NCBI GenBank assembly: GCA_018433885.1
Contig: JAHDQK010000053.1
Coordinates: 1-39,382, forward strand
Length of the DNA stretch: 39,382 nt
Origin: Candidatus Cloacimonadota bacterium
GTDB taxonomy: Bacteria; Cloacimonadota; Cloacimonadia; Cloacimonadales; Cloacimonadaceae
Direction of reading: 5' to 3'
This document shows positions 26,250 through 33,641 of the stretch, one piece after another. The notes beneath the pieces are model-generated. The model had not been told where the DNA came from. It ran no database searches and was given only the letters and a program-made list of their open reading frames with translations. Each line of letters starts with the position of its first letter. Within the stretch, counting starts at the first letter, position 1. The translations under genes and the position numbers were made by a program.

Positions 26250-27614
26250 TTACTTTATTATGATTTGGGGTTTTTCGATGTGCATGGACCACTCGGTTGT
26301 GCCTGCCACATTGCCACCTAAGGCGCGGTTGTCCCCCCAATAAAGGGAGAGCAATCCACGGGTTTTCTGACGATAGCTATGGTCGATATTGCCCAATGAG
26401 ATATTGGGGTTGGTACCCAGACAGACCAGCGCTACTTTTCTGCCGTCGATCCCGCTTTCTACCGTGACCTTTGATATGAGATGCTGGTTGGTTTTAGCAG
26501 AGAATTTGCGGATTTCATTGTTGACTACCTCAAGCTCCGGTTCATCGATTCTTTCGCCAAAAACATATGCTACATCGCCTTTGATCTTGCCATTCATGGT
26601 GAAAGGCGCAGGCACCATCAGGATTTCTCCGCCGGGGTAGTTAATCACTGGCGATTGGAATTCGCTCTTTACAAAGGAACCGGTTTCAGCCCAGATCCTT
26701 TGCACGGCAAACCTCAACGAGTTTTCGCCACCGATCTCCAAGCTTTGCGCGCGGGAATACTCCTCGCATATACTGATGGTTTCCTTGCCGAGTCTGTCGT
26801 AGTCGATATCCAAGGCTTTCCAAAATTGTAGCTCACTCTCAATGGCTTTTTCGGAAAGGGTGTCGTTCAAAAGACCCGGCATCATCGCTACCCGGATACC
26901 CTTCTGGCCAATAATCTGCGAGCTTTTATAAAAGTGGTTCTGACGCAGTTTGACTTTGTCCGGATCTTTCAATTGGATATGGCGTGTCTCGCCGTTCAGA
27001 TTCAAATATGCATCGTGGCTGCGGAGCAAGCGGTTGAAATTCTCATAATCCGCATTGAAGGCAGCCAGGGAGTAATCCTCGTATTTGGTGCGGATCATCT
27101 CTTCATCTTGGTAGATAAGTGAAGTGCGAATGTTCAGCCTTCCGGCTTCGGCGAGGATCTTCTCCACCAAAGGGAAATTGAATTTACCGGTAACGATGAT
27201 CATTTTTTGCCGGGCTTTCAGCTTCAAAGAATCCTTGATCACGCGGGATGCGATGTGGGATAGGGGCAGCTTGTACTCGCTTTCCAGAATGTTCTGGATC
27301 ACGCTTCTGCCGTTGATCGTTCCCTCGCCCAGATGCTTGCCCAAAGCAAAATCCAACACGTAGTTCTTGGCAGTAGCCCGGTAATAGATCTCTTTTCCGT
27401 TGTCTGCGATTTCGTCGGCAATCCGGATCATCCCTTCCTCTATCAGTTGATTAAGATTGTAGTGGATTTTCTGTTTGCTAACTCCCATCACAGTGGCGAG
27501 CTGCTGACATGTGGCTGCAGAGCTGATGAGCTGACGTAGCATCTCGAACTTGAGGTCGTTCGAAAGTTCTTTGACCTGTGAATGTTTGGATACGATCTGA
27601 ACATTTTTTATCAT
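26250..27614 (-). CDS. Helix-turn-helix protein fused to a degenerate M29 aminopeptidase-like domain
   Basis: The 454 residues have an ArsR-like winged helix-turn-helix at residues 15-80 (LRQLISSAATCQQLATVMGV, then KQKIHYNLNQLIEEGMIR). From about residue 110 to the end there is an M29/COG2309 aminopeptidase-like domain, recognisable by NYPGGEILMVPAP (Glu330), LGTNPN and a final GGN with H445-I-E447. As far as I recall the family, the other metal positions differ: Leu396 for Glu, Ser423 for His, Glu447 for Asp. So it is probably not a working peptidase and may sense a ligand for the DNA-binding part. It heads a three-gene operon (11-nt gaps) with two secreted proteins. The ribosome site AGGAG is 11 nt away, longer than usual. 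Confidence 0.7.
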   Translation of the reverse strand: MIKNVQIVSKHSQVKELSNDLKFEMLRQLISSAATCQQLATVMGVSKQKIHYNLNQLIEEGMIRIADEIADNGKEIYYRATAKNYVLDFALGKHLGEGTINGRSVIQNILESEYKLPLSHIASRVIKDSLKLKARQKMIIVTGKFNFPLVEKILAEAGRLNIRTSLIYQDEEMIRTKYEDYSLAAFNADYENFNRLLRSHDAYLNLNGETRHIQLKDPDKVKLRQNHFYKSSQIIGQKGIRVAMMPGLLNDTLSEKAIESELQFWKALDIDYDRLGKETISICEEYSRAQSLEIGGENSLRFAVQRIWAETGSFVKSEFQSPVINYPGGEILMVPAPFTMNGKIKGDVAYVFGERIDEPELEVVNNEIRKFSAKTNQHLISKVTVESGIDGRKVALVCLGTNPNISLGNIDHSYRQKTRGLLSLYWGDNRALGGNVAGTTEWSMHIEKPQIIIK

Positions 27615-27920
27615 ATTTCCAGGTTCTCCTAAATTATACGCTTAATCATGGGTACTGAAAGCTGGCTATAACAATCTGAAGAAAAATAAGATGGATAGCT
27701 TGGGACGAGCTTACCGAATCAAAAAAATAGTCAAGAACTTTTTTACTAAAATCCAAAGATATTGTGGGGATTTCCGCACATCGCTTATTCCGAGGCTGTG
27801 CTCCGCCCATCCAAAATGAAGATCACCATCGGGGTCTTTCGGCAGATCCCGCTAACATTTATCTTTACAGAATTGCGCAGATTCAATAACTTGGAGGGAC
27901 TAGTAATTGAAGGAGATAAT
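27615..27920. other. Divergent intergenic region, no gene seen
   Basis: The region separates the minus-strand HTH/M29 gene from the plus-strand VOC gene. The plus-strand frame is open from 27762, but it has no ribosome site before ATG 27921 and its peptide lacks domain sense, so I do not count it. On the minus strand a TTGACT (27739-27734) is a possible -35 for the HTH/M29 gene, without a good -10. Near 27910-27915 AAGGAG serves the VOC start. Confidence 0.5.
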
Positions 27921-28292
27921 ATGCGTTTGGGAGCTTTTTCAATCAGCTTAAGCGTCAAGGATATCCAGAAGTCTTGGGATTTCTATGAGAAGCTGGGATT
28001 TCGCGTTACAGGTGGGGATATCAGCCAGAACTGGCTTATCCTGATGAGTGGCGATACAGTGATAGGGCTGTTTCAGGGGATGTTTGATGGTAATTTGCTC
28101 ACGTTCAATCCTGGATGGGATCAACACGCAAATAATCTAGAGGAGTTTGACGATATCCGGGTCCTCAAACAGTGGCTGGAGGAGCAAGGCTTGGCTCCGA
28201 TAACCATGGATTCCGAGAATCCCACCGGTCCTGCGAGCTTCTCGATTAGGGATCCGGATGGCAATGTAATCCTTGTAGATCAACAACGATAA
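27921..28292 (+). CDS. VOC-family (glyoxalase/bleomycin-resistance-like) protein
   Basis: The start at ATG 27921 is fixed by AAGGAG (27910-27915) at 5 nt. The 123 residues form a betaalphabetabetabeta VOC half-barrel pair: FSISLSVKDIQKSWDFYEKLGFRVTGGD, LFQGMFDGNLLTFNPGW, and PTGPASFSIRDPDGNVILVDQQ. The FSIRDPDGN motif is typical of glyoxalase-like proteins. Members may be enzymes or antibiotic-binding proteins; no substrate can be named. It converges on the AraC/GyrI-like regulator, and they share a bidirectional terminator. Confidence 0.88.
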   Translation: MRLGAFSISLSVKDIQKSWDFYEKLGFRVTGGDISQNWLILMSGDTVIGLFQGMFDGNLLTFNPGWDQHANNLEEFDDIRVLKQWLEEQGLAPITMDSENPTGPASFSIRDPDGNVILVDQQR

Positions 28293-28298
28293 AAAAGA

Positions 28299-28326
28299 AA
28301 GCCGAAGTCCCGAAGAACCTCGGCTT
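28299..28326 (-). terminator. Terminator, mainly for the AraC-type gene
   Basis: AAGCCGA (28299-28305) pairs with TCGGCTT (28320-28326), with further partial pairing in the loop (CCCGAAGAACC). On the minus strand it runs into TTTCTTTTTTATC, a good U-tract, 15 nt past the AraC stop. It may also act for the VOC gene on the plus strand, with a weaker tail. Confidence 0.75.
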
Positions 28327-28340
28327 GTAGAAAAAGTCCG

Positions 28341-29192
28341 TTACTTGCGGACAATTTGCACCCAGATCTCCATTACGGAATCAGGTGCTCCGAAATTGAA
28401 ACGCTCATCATAGAGTTCGAAGTCGTCTGCCACCTTGCGTTCATAACCACTTTGGGGCAGCCATTCGTTGTAGATTTCGTTGTAGGTATCGTTCAGAGTA
28501 TCCAAAGATCCCTTGTGTTCAAATACCGCATACTCCGCTTCCGGGATAGTGCGGCTGGTGAAACCTGCGGGGCACTCTTCATCCAGAGGATACTCCAATC
28601 CCGCAAGATATGTGAAGGGAGTATCTTCGTTCATTTCTGCCATATCTGTGTAATAACAGATGCCATAAGCTGCTCGAGACAAGGCACGATCCATCATTGG
28701 GCAGATCCGTTCGTTGAATTCGGACCATAACTGGGGGATGTTGTTGCTCTTCATCGTATTTTCGCAAGTGATGCCTACTACGCGGAATTTGTTCTTGTGT
28801 TCGAAACGTGGTGTTTGCATTTGTTCTCCTTTTTTGATATGTTGGATGGCGTGATAGAACTGAAGCGGGCCTACTTGGCGTCTAAGCTTCCCGGGACTGA
28901 TGCCATAGATGCCAGAGAAAGACCGGGTAAAGGCGGCTTGGGATTCGTACTGATACTCGCATGCCAGTTGTTTGATCGGCTTCTGGGTAAATACCAACTC
29001 CTTGGCGGCTTCGCTTACTCTGCGACGCCTGATATACTCTCCCACCGTGATCCCCGTGGAAGTCAGGAAAACGCGGTGAAAGTGCCACGGAGATAAATTT
29101 GCCTGGTCTGCAATGTCTTCCAATATCAGTTTGGACTTCAGCCTTGTCTCGATAAAGCGGATAGCTTTGTTCAATTCCGGACGTTTGAGCAT
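28341..29192 (-). CDS. AraC-family transcriptional regulator with GyrI-like ligand domain
   Basis: The 283-residue protein has two helix-turn-helix motifs of the AraC type at residues 8-105 (LEDIADQANLSPWHFHRVF and IKQLACEYQYESQAAFTRSFSG). From about residue 125 to the end there is a GyrI/BacR-like small-molecule-binding domain (FRVVGITCENTMKSNNIPQLWSEF, FTYLAGLEYPLDEECPAGFTSRTIPEAEYAVFEHKG, VMEIWVQIVRK). This is the Rob/SoxS-like layout used for multidrug or effector sensing. The target is not visible; the only close gene is the convergent VOC gene. A -35-like TTGACG occurs upstream (29256-29251) with TACAGC 17 nt on. Confidence 0.9.
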   Translation of the reverse strand: MLKRPELNKAIRFIETRLKSKLILEDIADQANLSPWHFHRVFLTSTGITVGEYIRRRRVSEAAKELVFTQKPIKQLACEYQYESQAAFTRSFSGIYGISPGKLRRQVGPLQFYHAIQHIKKGEQMQTPRFEHKNKFRVVGITCENTMKSNNIPQLWSEFNERICPMMDRALSRAAYGICYYTDMAEMNEDTPFTYLAGLEYPLDEECPAGFTSRTIPEAEYAVFEHKGSLDTLNDTYNEIYNEWLPQSGYERKVADDFELYDERFNFGAPDSVMEIWVQIVRK

Positions 29193-29473
29193 TCTTTGTT
29201 CCTTCTCATTTTTGATAATATTTGCTGTATGAGATGCTCAAGGATCCGTCAAGATAATTGTTTTGATCTTTTTTGCTATTGCCAAATTTATTTACGGAAA
29301 CAATGCATTGAAAATGATCTAGCCCGGGGTAGACATCCTGCCGCAGCTAATGTGGAAGCGACATTTGGACACTGGTTGTTAAAAATGTGCTACTAAATTC
29401 CGCACATACAATAAAAAGTGCGGCTAAATGCCGCACCTACATTTAAATATTGGGCTCTGGTATTTGAGTGAGT
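29193..29473. other. Intergenic region with terminator and low-complexity spacer
   Basis: Apart from the possible AraC promoter and the terminator at 29418-29436, this AT-rich stretch holds a GC-rich island at about 29320-29360 (AGCCCGGGGTAGACATCC and neighbours). I cannot assign it, though it recalls the repeat-rich spacer at 37280-37390. No open frame of note was seen. Confidence 0.45.
29418..29436 (-). terminator. Terminator after the Cache-domain gene
   Basis: GTGCGGC (29418-29424) and GCCGCAC (29430-29436) form a perfect 7-bp stem with a 5-nt loop. On the minus strand it is followed by TTTTTAT. It lies 37 nt past the stop at 29474. Confidence 0.75.
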
Positions 29474-30762
29474 TTAAGGATTTGCTTTTGCCACCAATAC
29501 TCTCCACTGCGTACCAAAAATCTCTATACTATCCCAACTTGCTGTTTTTAGAGTCTTTTGCTCTCCCCCACGGCTCTCAAAGATATAGTCTCCCTTTCCG
29601 CTCCGGTTTTGCTGCATTGCTCTGCCCAATTTCAGCAGGCTCTCATACTCGCTGTAAAGGGGGTCTTCGAAAAGTAACCTGCCGATTTCCTTGGTATCAT
29701 CATCAAACAGCAACCTTCCTGCCGGCTCCATTACCACAAGTTCCACATTCTCAGGAACCACTGTCTTTTTAACTATTTGTCCGATAATCAGTTCGGGGCT
29801 CAATATAGCGCATTATGCCCTTGGTGTCGATAAAAGCCACGTCCACAACCAGGGGGTTTTCCCGGATCAGGGCTTGCATTACATCCCGGGTGGACGTCTC
29901 TATAGCCCAGTCGATTTTTGCTTTTGTTGCTGCCAGGGCGTTTTGGGCGATCTCTTCCATACTCTTTTGCAATTCAGGAACGAGGCTTCCAAGCGAAATC
30001 TCCAGGCGAGTTTGCGTGTTTTCGTGGGCGGATTTACGCGCCATGATCAGCCACCAATCCATATCCGGAATTTTGTGGAAAAAGCCTTTATGTTGCACTT
30101 CGCCCAGATCGTATTCAATGGGACCACGGTCTATTTTCAGCGCTTCCCGGATGCTGTATTGCATCGATTCCGGTGCGTCTTCAAAGGTATTCATGAAAAT
30201 GAAATCTGCATCCATATCCAGCATGGTAAGCCCTTTAGAATCTAGCACAAACCATGTAAAATCTTCGCCCGGTTGCGATTTTTCGCTGATCTGATGGTGA
30301 AAATCGTCCAGATAAATAGAAAGCCCCATTGCTCCCTTTACTTTGCCCTCTACCATGATCGGCACTGCCATCACAGCAGATTTTTTCCCCGTGGAACGGC
30401 TGTAAACAGGATGCCCCATAATCGTTTGCCCGGCAAACAAAGGCTCAAAATATTCCCGGTTCTTCAGGTTCAGATTTGTAAAATCTCTCTGGAGGCTATA
30501 GTAGTTGCCATCTTCAAGCACGTAAAACCAAACGCCAGGAATGCGATCCGGCGCATCCTGAATTTGTTTCTTGATGCCCTGCCAATTTCCTGCCCTGGCT
30601 TCGGAACTTTTGGCTATATCCTCCAAAATTGTCAGGTTTTGCATGCAGATGGAGTTTATGTACTCGGCAGTTTTCTGCACTAATAGGGGATTAAGTTCTG
30701 GCGCGGTGCTATAAAGCAGTGAAACAATCACGCTAAACAGCAAAAATTACAATTTTTTTCAT
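29474..30762 (-). pseudogene. Cache-domain membrane-anchored sensor protein, disrupted by two frameshifts
   Basis: The gene has a good start (ATG 30762, AGGAG at 5 nt), but the first frame stops after 9 codons (M K K I V I F A V stop). Removing one base from the A7 (30759-30753) or T5 run near the start gives a continuous signal anchor MKKIVILLFSVIVSLLYS. A second break lies at the four-G run 29795-29798: with one base fewer, IEP runs on as ELIIGQIV. With both repairs the protein would be 428 residues. It carries a Cache sensor domain (GVWFYVLEDGNYYSLQRDF, then YFEPLFAGQTIMGHPVYS, VMAVPIMVEGKVKGAMGLSIYL) and a second helical/Cache-like part. It has no kinase, MCP or cyclase domain. Sequencing error and true decay are both possible. 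Confidence 0.75.
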
Positions 30763-30813
30763 CCTTTCTCCTTCCAGATTTATGGCATTTAGTTCCGAAT
30801 TGTTCAGTTTATA

Positions 30814-31842
30814 TCAAAAGGTAGCCCCAGCGATTCTCTTGCCATAGGGCCCTTCCTGCACTATAGTATGGCGGGAAGCTTTGAACACGAGCTTCTTTCC
30901 ATCCAGTCTATATAAAAAATAAGGATAAGCACTTATATAATCATCGCCGGACAATCCACCGTTGTGAATAACAATTTGCTCTCCCGAGATCAAATCTCTT
31001 CTGCGCAAAACAGCCCAATCACCCTCATCATGGGTGTAGGTAAGCTCCGCTTTGAGAGGATTTATTGCCATGTAGTTCACATCATCGATCTGAAGGATTT
31101 CATCCGTAAGGCAATCGTACACAATGCCATACATATATCCCCATACCCATATGCCTAAATATCTGCCATCAAAACTGCTACAGTAAGATGCCTGGTCCAA
31201 AAAGCCAGAAAAATGGACAATGCGATCGCTTCCATCTCTGGCGACGCTACACAGCCTCCCAAATTTAGAAATATAAAAGAATCGATCCCGCTGACAGTCG
31301 TATCTACCCCAAGTAGCCGCTTCGTTTAGCTCCAGGTACTCGATTTCGCCGGTTTCAAGATCCAGGAGATTCAAGCTTCCCCCATAATTCACATAAGTAA
31401 TACTTAGCAGGCTTATATGCCGATTATCCTCACACAATACCGGTTTCAGGAAGATTCTTTCCGCATCCGGGGTGTGGTTCACCAAGTGTTGCCCATCATA
31501 ATCGCAACTGTAAAGATCCTTATTGGCACAAAAATAGATCTTCTGCGCCAGGGTATCAACTGCCACAAAATCACCCGCTCTGATCACCAAACTATCCGGA
31601 GTGATCTGCCACCAGATGTCCTGGCTGGGATTGCCCCTTTTAAGAGATTCAACACAGCGGATTGCCAAATCATCTTGAATATAGATATCACTGTGATAAA
31701 GCGGGTTAGGATCGGTTATCCTCCAAGTTCCCTCCGCATCTACCTCACCGAACATATCAAAAGTGTAACCCATATCAGTATACAAACAGGATCCCAGCGC
31801 TAAGATCAAAAGTAATAATCCAGTTAATAGTTTTAGATTCAT
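30814..31842 (-). CDS. Beta-propeller lipoprotein
   Basis: The 342-residue protein has a lipoprotein signal peptide with the lipobox LALGSC (Cys19). The rest is beta-rich in six or seven blade-like repeats without a clear catalytic motif: KIYFCANKDLYSCDYDGQHLV, GGSLNLLDLETGEIEYLELNE, DRFFYISKFGRLCSVARDGSD, RYLGIWVWGYMYGIVYDCL. The pattern is like TolB/YncE or DPP-like propellers. It is probably inner- or outer-leaflet anchored. It lies upstream of the Cache gene (51-nt gap) in the same direction and could be its partner. AAGGAAC precedes the ATG. Confidence 0.7.
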   Translation of the reverse strand: MNLKLLTGLLLLILALGSCLYTDMGYTFDMFGEVDAEGTWRITDPNPLYHSDIYIQDDLAIRCVESLKRGNPSQDIWWQITPDSLVIRAGDFVAVDTLAQKIYFCANKDLYSCDYDGQHLVNHTPDAERIFLKPVLCEDNRHISLLSITYVNYGGSLNLLDLETGEIEYLELNEAATWGRYDCQRDRFFYISKFGRLCSVARDGSDRIVHFSGFLDQASYCSSFDGRYLGIWVWGYMYGIVYDCLTDEILQIDDVNYMAINPLKAELTYTHDEGDWAVLRRRDLISGEQIVIHNGGLSGDDYISAYPYFLYRLDGKKLVFKASRHTIVQEGPYGKRIAGATF

Positions 31843-31973
31843 CAGAGTTCCTTTTTTATGCAGATGTTATTGAAACGCATTCACCGTGCCAAACCGTGCC
31901 TCCTTAAGCAAGCTTAAATGTGGTGGCGCTGAGACATATCAGGAAGCGTATTCTTGTTTCTGCGTCCGGACTC

Positions 31974-32002
31974 ACAATATTGTACCTGATATAGATTGTC
32001 AA
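31974..32002 (-). promoter_or_regulatory. Sigma70-type promoter of the lipoprotein gene
   Basis: On the minus strand TTGACA (32002-31997) is followed after exactly 17 nt by TATTGT (31979-31974). It is 131 nt upstream of the ATG at 31842. This is the clearest -35/-10 pair in the window. Confidence 0.6.
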
Positions 32003-32127
32003 GATTTTTGCAATTTTTTCAGCGGCTTCCTCGAATACAGAGTGATTAAGATCTACAATTCTTTTTGGAGAAAAAACCAAATGAAAGACTAATGCGAATT
32101 TAGTGTCTCTTTGGACTTGACAAAAAG

Positions 32128-32154
32128 TTAGCACTCAAAAAAAGTGTTTGCTAA
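32128..32154 (+). promoter_or_regulatory. CIRCE-like operator (HrcA binding) before groES
   Basis: TTAGCACTC (32128-32136) matches the left CIRCE arm perfectly; after a 9-nt spacer comes GTTTGCTAA (32146-32154), which matches the right arm GAGTGCTAA at 7 of 9 positions. Spacer length and position upstream of groES fit CIRCE. No hrcA is in the window. Confidence 0.75.
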
Positions 32155-32175
32155 GAATACGATTCTGGCTATATT
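32148..32175 (+). promoter_or_regulatory. Putative promoter of groES overlapping the CIRCE arm
   Basis: TTGCTA (32148-32153) and TATATT (32170-32175) are 16 nt apart, 38 nt before the groES ATG. The -35 lies in the right CIRCE arm, so HrcA binding would block it. A perfect TTGACA at 32117-32122 has no fitting -10. Confidence 0.4.
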
Positions 32176-32213
32176 AAAACTATGAATCATACGTAAGAAT
32201 AATGGAGGTTAAT

Positions 32214-32486
32214 ATGAAACTGAGACCTATTGAAGACCATGTTGTGGTGAAGATTGCCACAGCTGCAGAAGAGAAGAAGATTGGCGGGATCATCATCCCG
32301 GATACAGCCAAGGAAAAGCCCCAGATCGCTGAGATCGTAGCCGTTGGAACCGATGAAGATCTTCAAAAGATCGTGAAAGTTGGCGACAAGGTTCTCTATG
32401 GAAAATATGCCGGCACCGAGATTGAGCTTGAAGGAGTAAAATACCTCATCCTCTCCAAGAGTGATATTCTGGCTATCGTAGAGTAA
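32214..32486 (+). CDS. groES: Co-chaperonin GroES
   Basis: The 90-residue protein has the GroES fold signature: [14 protein letters not shown], the mobile loop region [19 protein letters not shown], and [24 protein letters not shown]. It caps the GroEL chamber. I chose ATG 32214 because GGAGG (32204-32208) is 5 nt upstream; an in-frame ATG at 32202 precedes this ribosome site. groEL is not downstream: thioredoxin follows after 5 nt. So groEL must be elsewhere, which is unusual. Confidence 0.93.
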   Translation: MKLRPIEDHVVVKIATAAEEKKIGGIIIPDTAKEKPQIAEIVAVGTDEDLQKIVKVGDKVLYGKYAGTEIELEGVKYLILSKSDILAIVE

Positions 32487-32491
32487 GCACT

Positions 32492-32812
32492 ATGGCTATT
32501 GTAGAAGTAAAGACCGATACCTTCGAGGCAGAAGTCCTGAAATCCGAAATCCCGGTACTGGTGGATTTCTGGGCGCCGTGGTGCGGTCCCTGTAAAGCCC
32601 TATTGCCTATCATACAGAAGCTTGCCGACGAAGTAGATGGCAAGGTCAAGATTTGTAAGGTAAACATCGACGAGAGTCCTGAAATTGCCAGCAAATACTC
32701 GATCATGTCCATCCCCACGCTACTGATTTTCAAAGGTGGAGTGGTAAGCGACCAGTTGGTAGGATTGGTTCAGAAAGGCAAGATCATGGAGAAGTTGAAC
32801 GCGCATCTGTAG
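32492..32812 (+). CDS. trxA: Thioredoxin
   Basis: The 106-residue length and the active site WAPWCGPCK (Cys31, Cys34) with the cis-Pro motif SIPTLLIFKGG identify a cytosolic thioredoxin that reduces protein disulfides. No signal peptide is present. It is 5 nt behind groES and ends before a strong terminator, so the two are probably co-transcribed as a heat-shock unit. That would put it under HrcA-type control, which is an inference. Confidence 0.96.
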   Translation: MAIVEVKTDTFEAEVLKSEIPVLVDFWAPWCGPCKALLPIIQKLADEVDGKVKICKVNIDESPEIASKYSIMSIPTLLIFKGGVVSDQLVGLVQKGKIMEKLNAHL

Positions 32813-32829
32813 GATGCTGTTTAATCGAT

Positions 32830-32860
32830 TGGGCGAAAGTTCGTGCTTTCGCCCATTTTC
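32830..32860 (+). terminator. Rho-independent terminator after trxA
   Basis: TGGGCGAAAG (32830-32839) pairs perfectly with CTTTCGCCCA (32846-32855) around a 6-nt loop and is followed by TTTTC. It separates groES-trxA from the rpmH cluster. Confidence 0.85.
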
Positions 32861-32945
32861 GTATGAAAACACTTGACTGAATAAGCCCATCCAAAAATCT
32901 GACTATCTGAAGAAGAATTTATGTTAAACAAAGGAGAACCGATAA

Positions 32946-33080
32946 ATGAAAAGGACTTATCAGCCCTCAAACAGATCCCGCAAGAACACACATGGCTTTC
33001 GCAGCCGCATGGCAACCAAGAATGGTCGCAAGGTTCTTGCCCGCCGCAGAGCCAAAGGGAGAAAGACTCTCTGCGTATAA
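32946..33080 (+). CDS. rpmH: 50S ribosomal protein L34
   Basis: A short gene of 44 codons encodes [19 protein letters not shown] followed by [20 protein letters not shown] and KTLCV. It is highly basic, and this is the family's normal length and sequence. AAGGAG (32931-32936) lies 9 nt before the ATG. It opens the rpmH-rnpA-yidD-yidC-jag cluster, which in many bacteria lies next to dnaA and the origin; dnaA is not in the window. Confidence 0.95.
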   Translation: MKRTYQPSNRSRKNTHGFRSRMATKNGRKVLARRRAKGRKTLCV

Positions 33081-33083
33081 ACA

Positions 33084-33401
33084 ATGATCCGCTGGATCAA
33101 GGCTCATCAAGAGTACATGGAGTTTTCCCGCGCGGAAAAAGCGATTCGGACCCAATTTTTCTATGTGCCGATGTTACCGGACGATTCGGGTCCCGCATTA
33201 GGCATAACAATCAGCAAAAAAGTATCGAACTCGGTATCCCGAAACCGGCTCAAACGCCGAATGCGAGCTTGGTTTCGGGAACATCAGCAAGCTTTGCCTC
33301 GCTCTAAGAAGATGAACATCATCGCCAGACGCGGGGCCGCGGGACTTTCCTGGCAGGAACTCTGCGAGCATCTTGGAGAATTGGTAAAATGCATGGTCTG
33401 A
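33084..33401 (+). CDS. rnpA: Ribonuclease P protein component
   Basis: The 105-residue basic protein binds RNase P RNA for tRNA 5' maturation. The conserved RNR block is SVSRNRLKRRMRAWFREH, preceded by GITISKKVSNS; the C-terminal half has MNIIARRGAAGLSWQEL. The length is a little short for the family. It starts 3 nt after rpmH and overlaps yidD by 13 nt. The N-terminal ~20 residues are less typical; a second in-frame Met at residue 12 (33117) is an alternative start. Confidence 0.92.
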   Translation: MIRWIKAHQEYMEFSRAEKAIRTQFFYVPMLPDDSGPALGITISKKVSNSVSRNRLKRRMRAWFREHQQALPRSKKMNIIARRGAAGLSWQELCEHLGELVKCMV

Positions 33402-33631
33402 CCCGGAAGATTATCAGTATTCCAGCCTTGGGCATGATCCTTGTGATTCGCTTTTACCAGATGACCATTTCTCCGGTTTTACCAAAATCCTGCCGTTTCA
33501 GCCCCAGTTGTTCCACCTACGCATTGCAGGCTTTTCAGCGCTACTCCTTGCTTAGAGCATTGTATCTGAGTATATGGCGTATTTTGCGCTGCAATCCATT
33601 CTGCAAGGGTGGCTACGACCCCTTGCCATAA
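33389..33631 (+). CDS. yidD: Membrane protein insertion efficiency factor YidD
   Basis: The 80 residues match YidD: LVIRFYQMTISPVLPKSCRFSPSCSTYALQAFQRYS and a C-terminal RCNPFCKGGYDPLP. It is an amphipathic inner-membrane-associated protein that assists YidC. The three-cysteine motif CRFSPSC and the CNPF motif are intact. It overlaps rnpA by 13 nt and is followed by yidC after 10 nt. Confidence 0.95.
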   Translation: MHGLTRKIISIPALGMILVIRFYQMTISPVLPKSCRFSPSCSTYALQAFQRYSLLRALYLSIWRILRCNPFCKGGYDPLP

Positions 33632-33641
33632 GGAGATTATC

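Noticed and set aside
27762-27920. N-terminal extension of the VOC protein
   Set aside because: AAGGAG at 27910-27915 and the start of VOC homology at ATG 27921 fix the start; the extension has no ribosome site.
32861-32945. Replication origin next to rpmH
   Set aside because: The rpmH-rnpA-yidD-yidC-jag cluster is often near oriC, but I see no dnaA gene and no cluster of DnaA boxes in this short gap.
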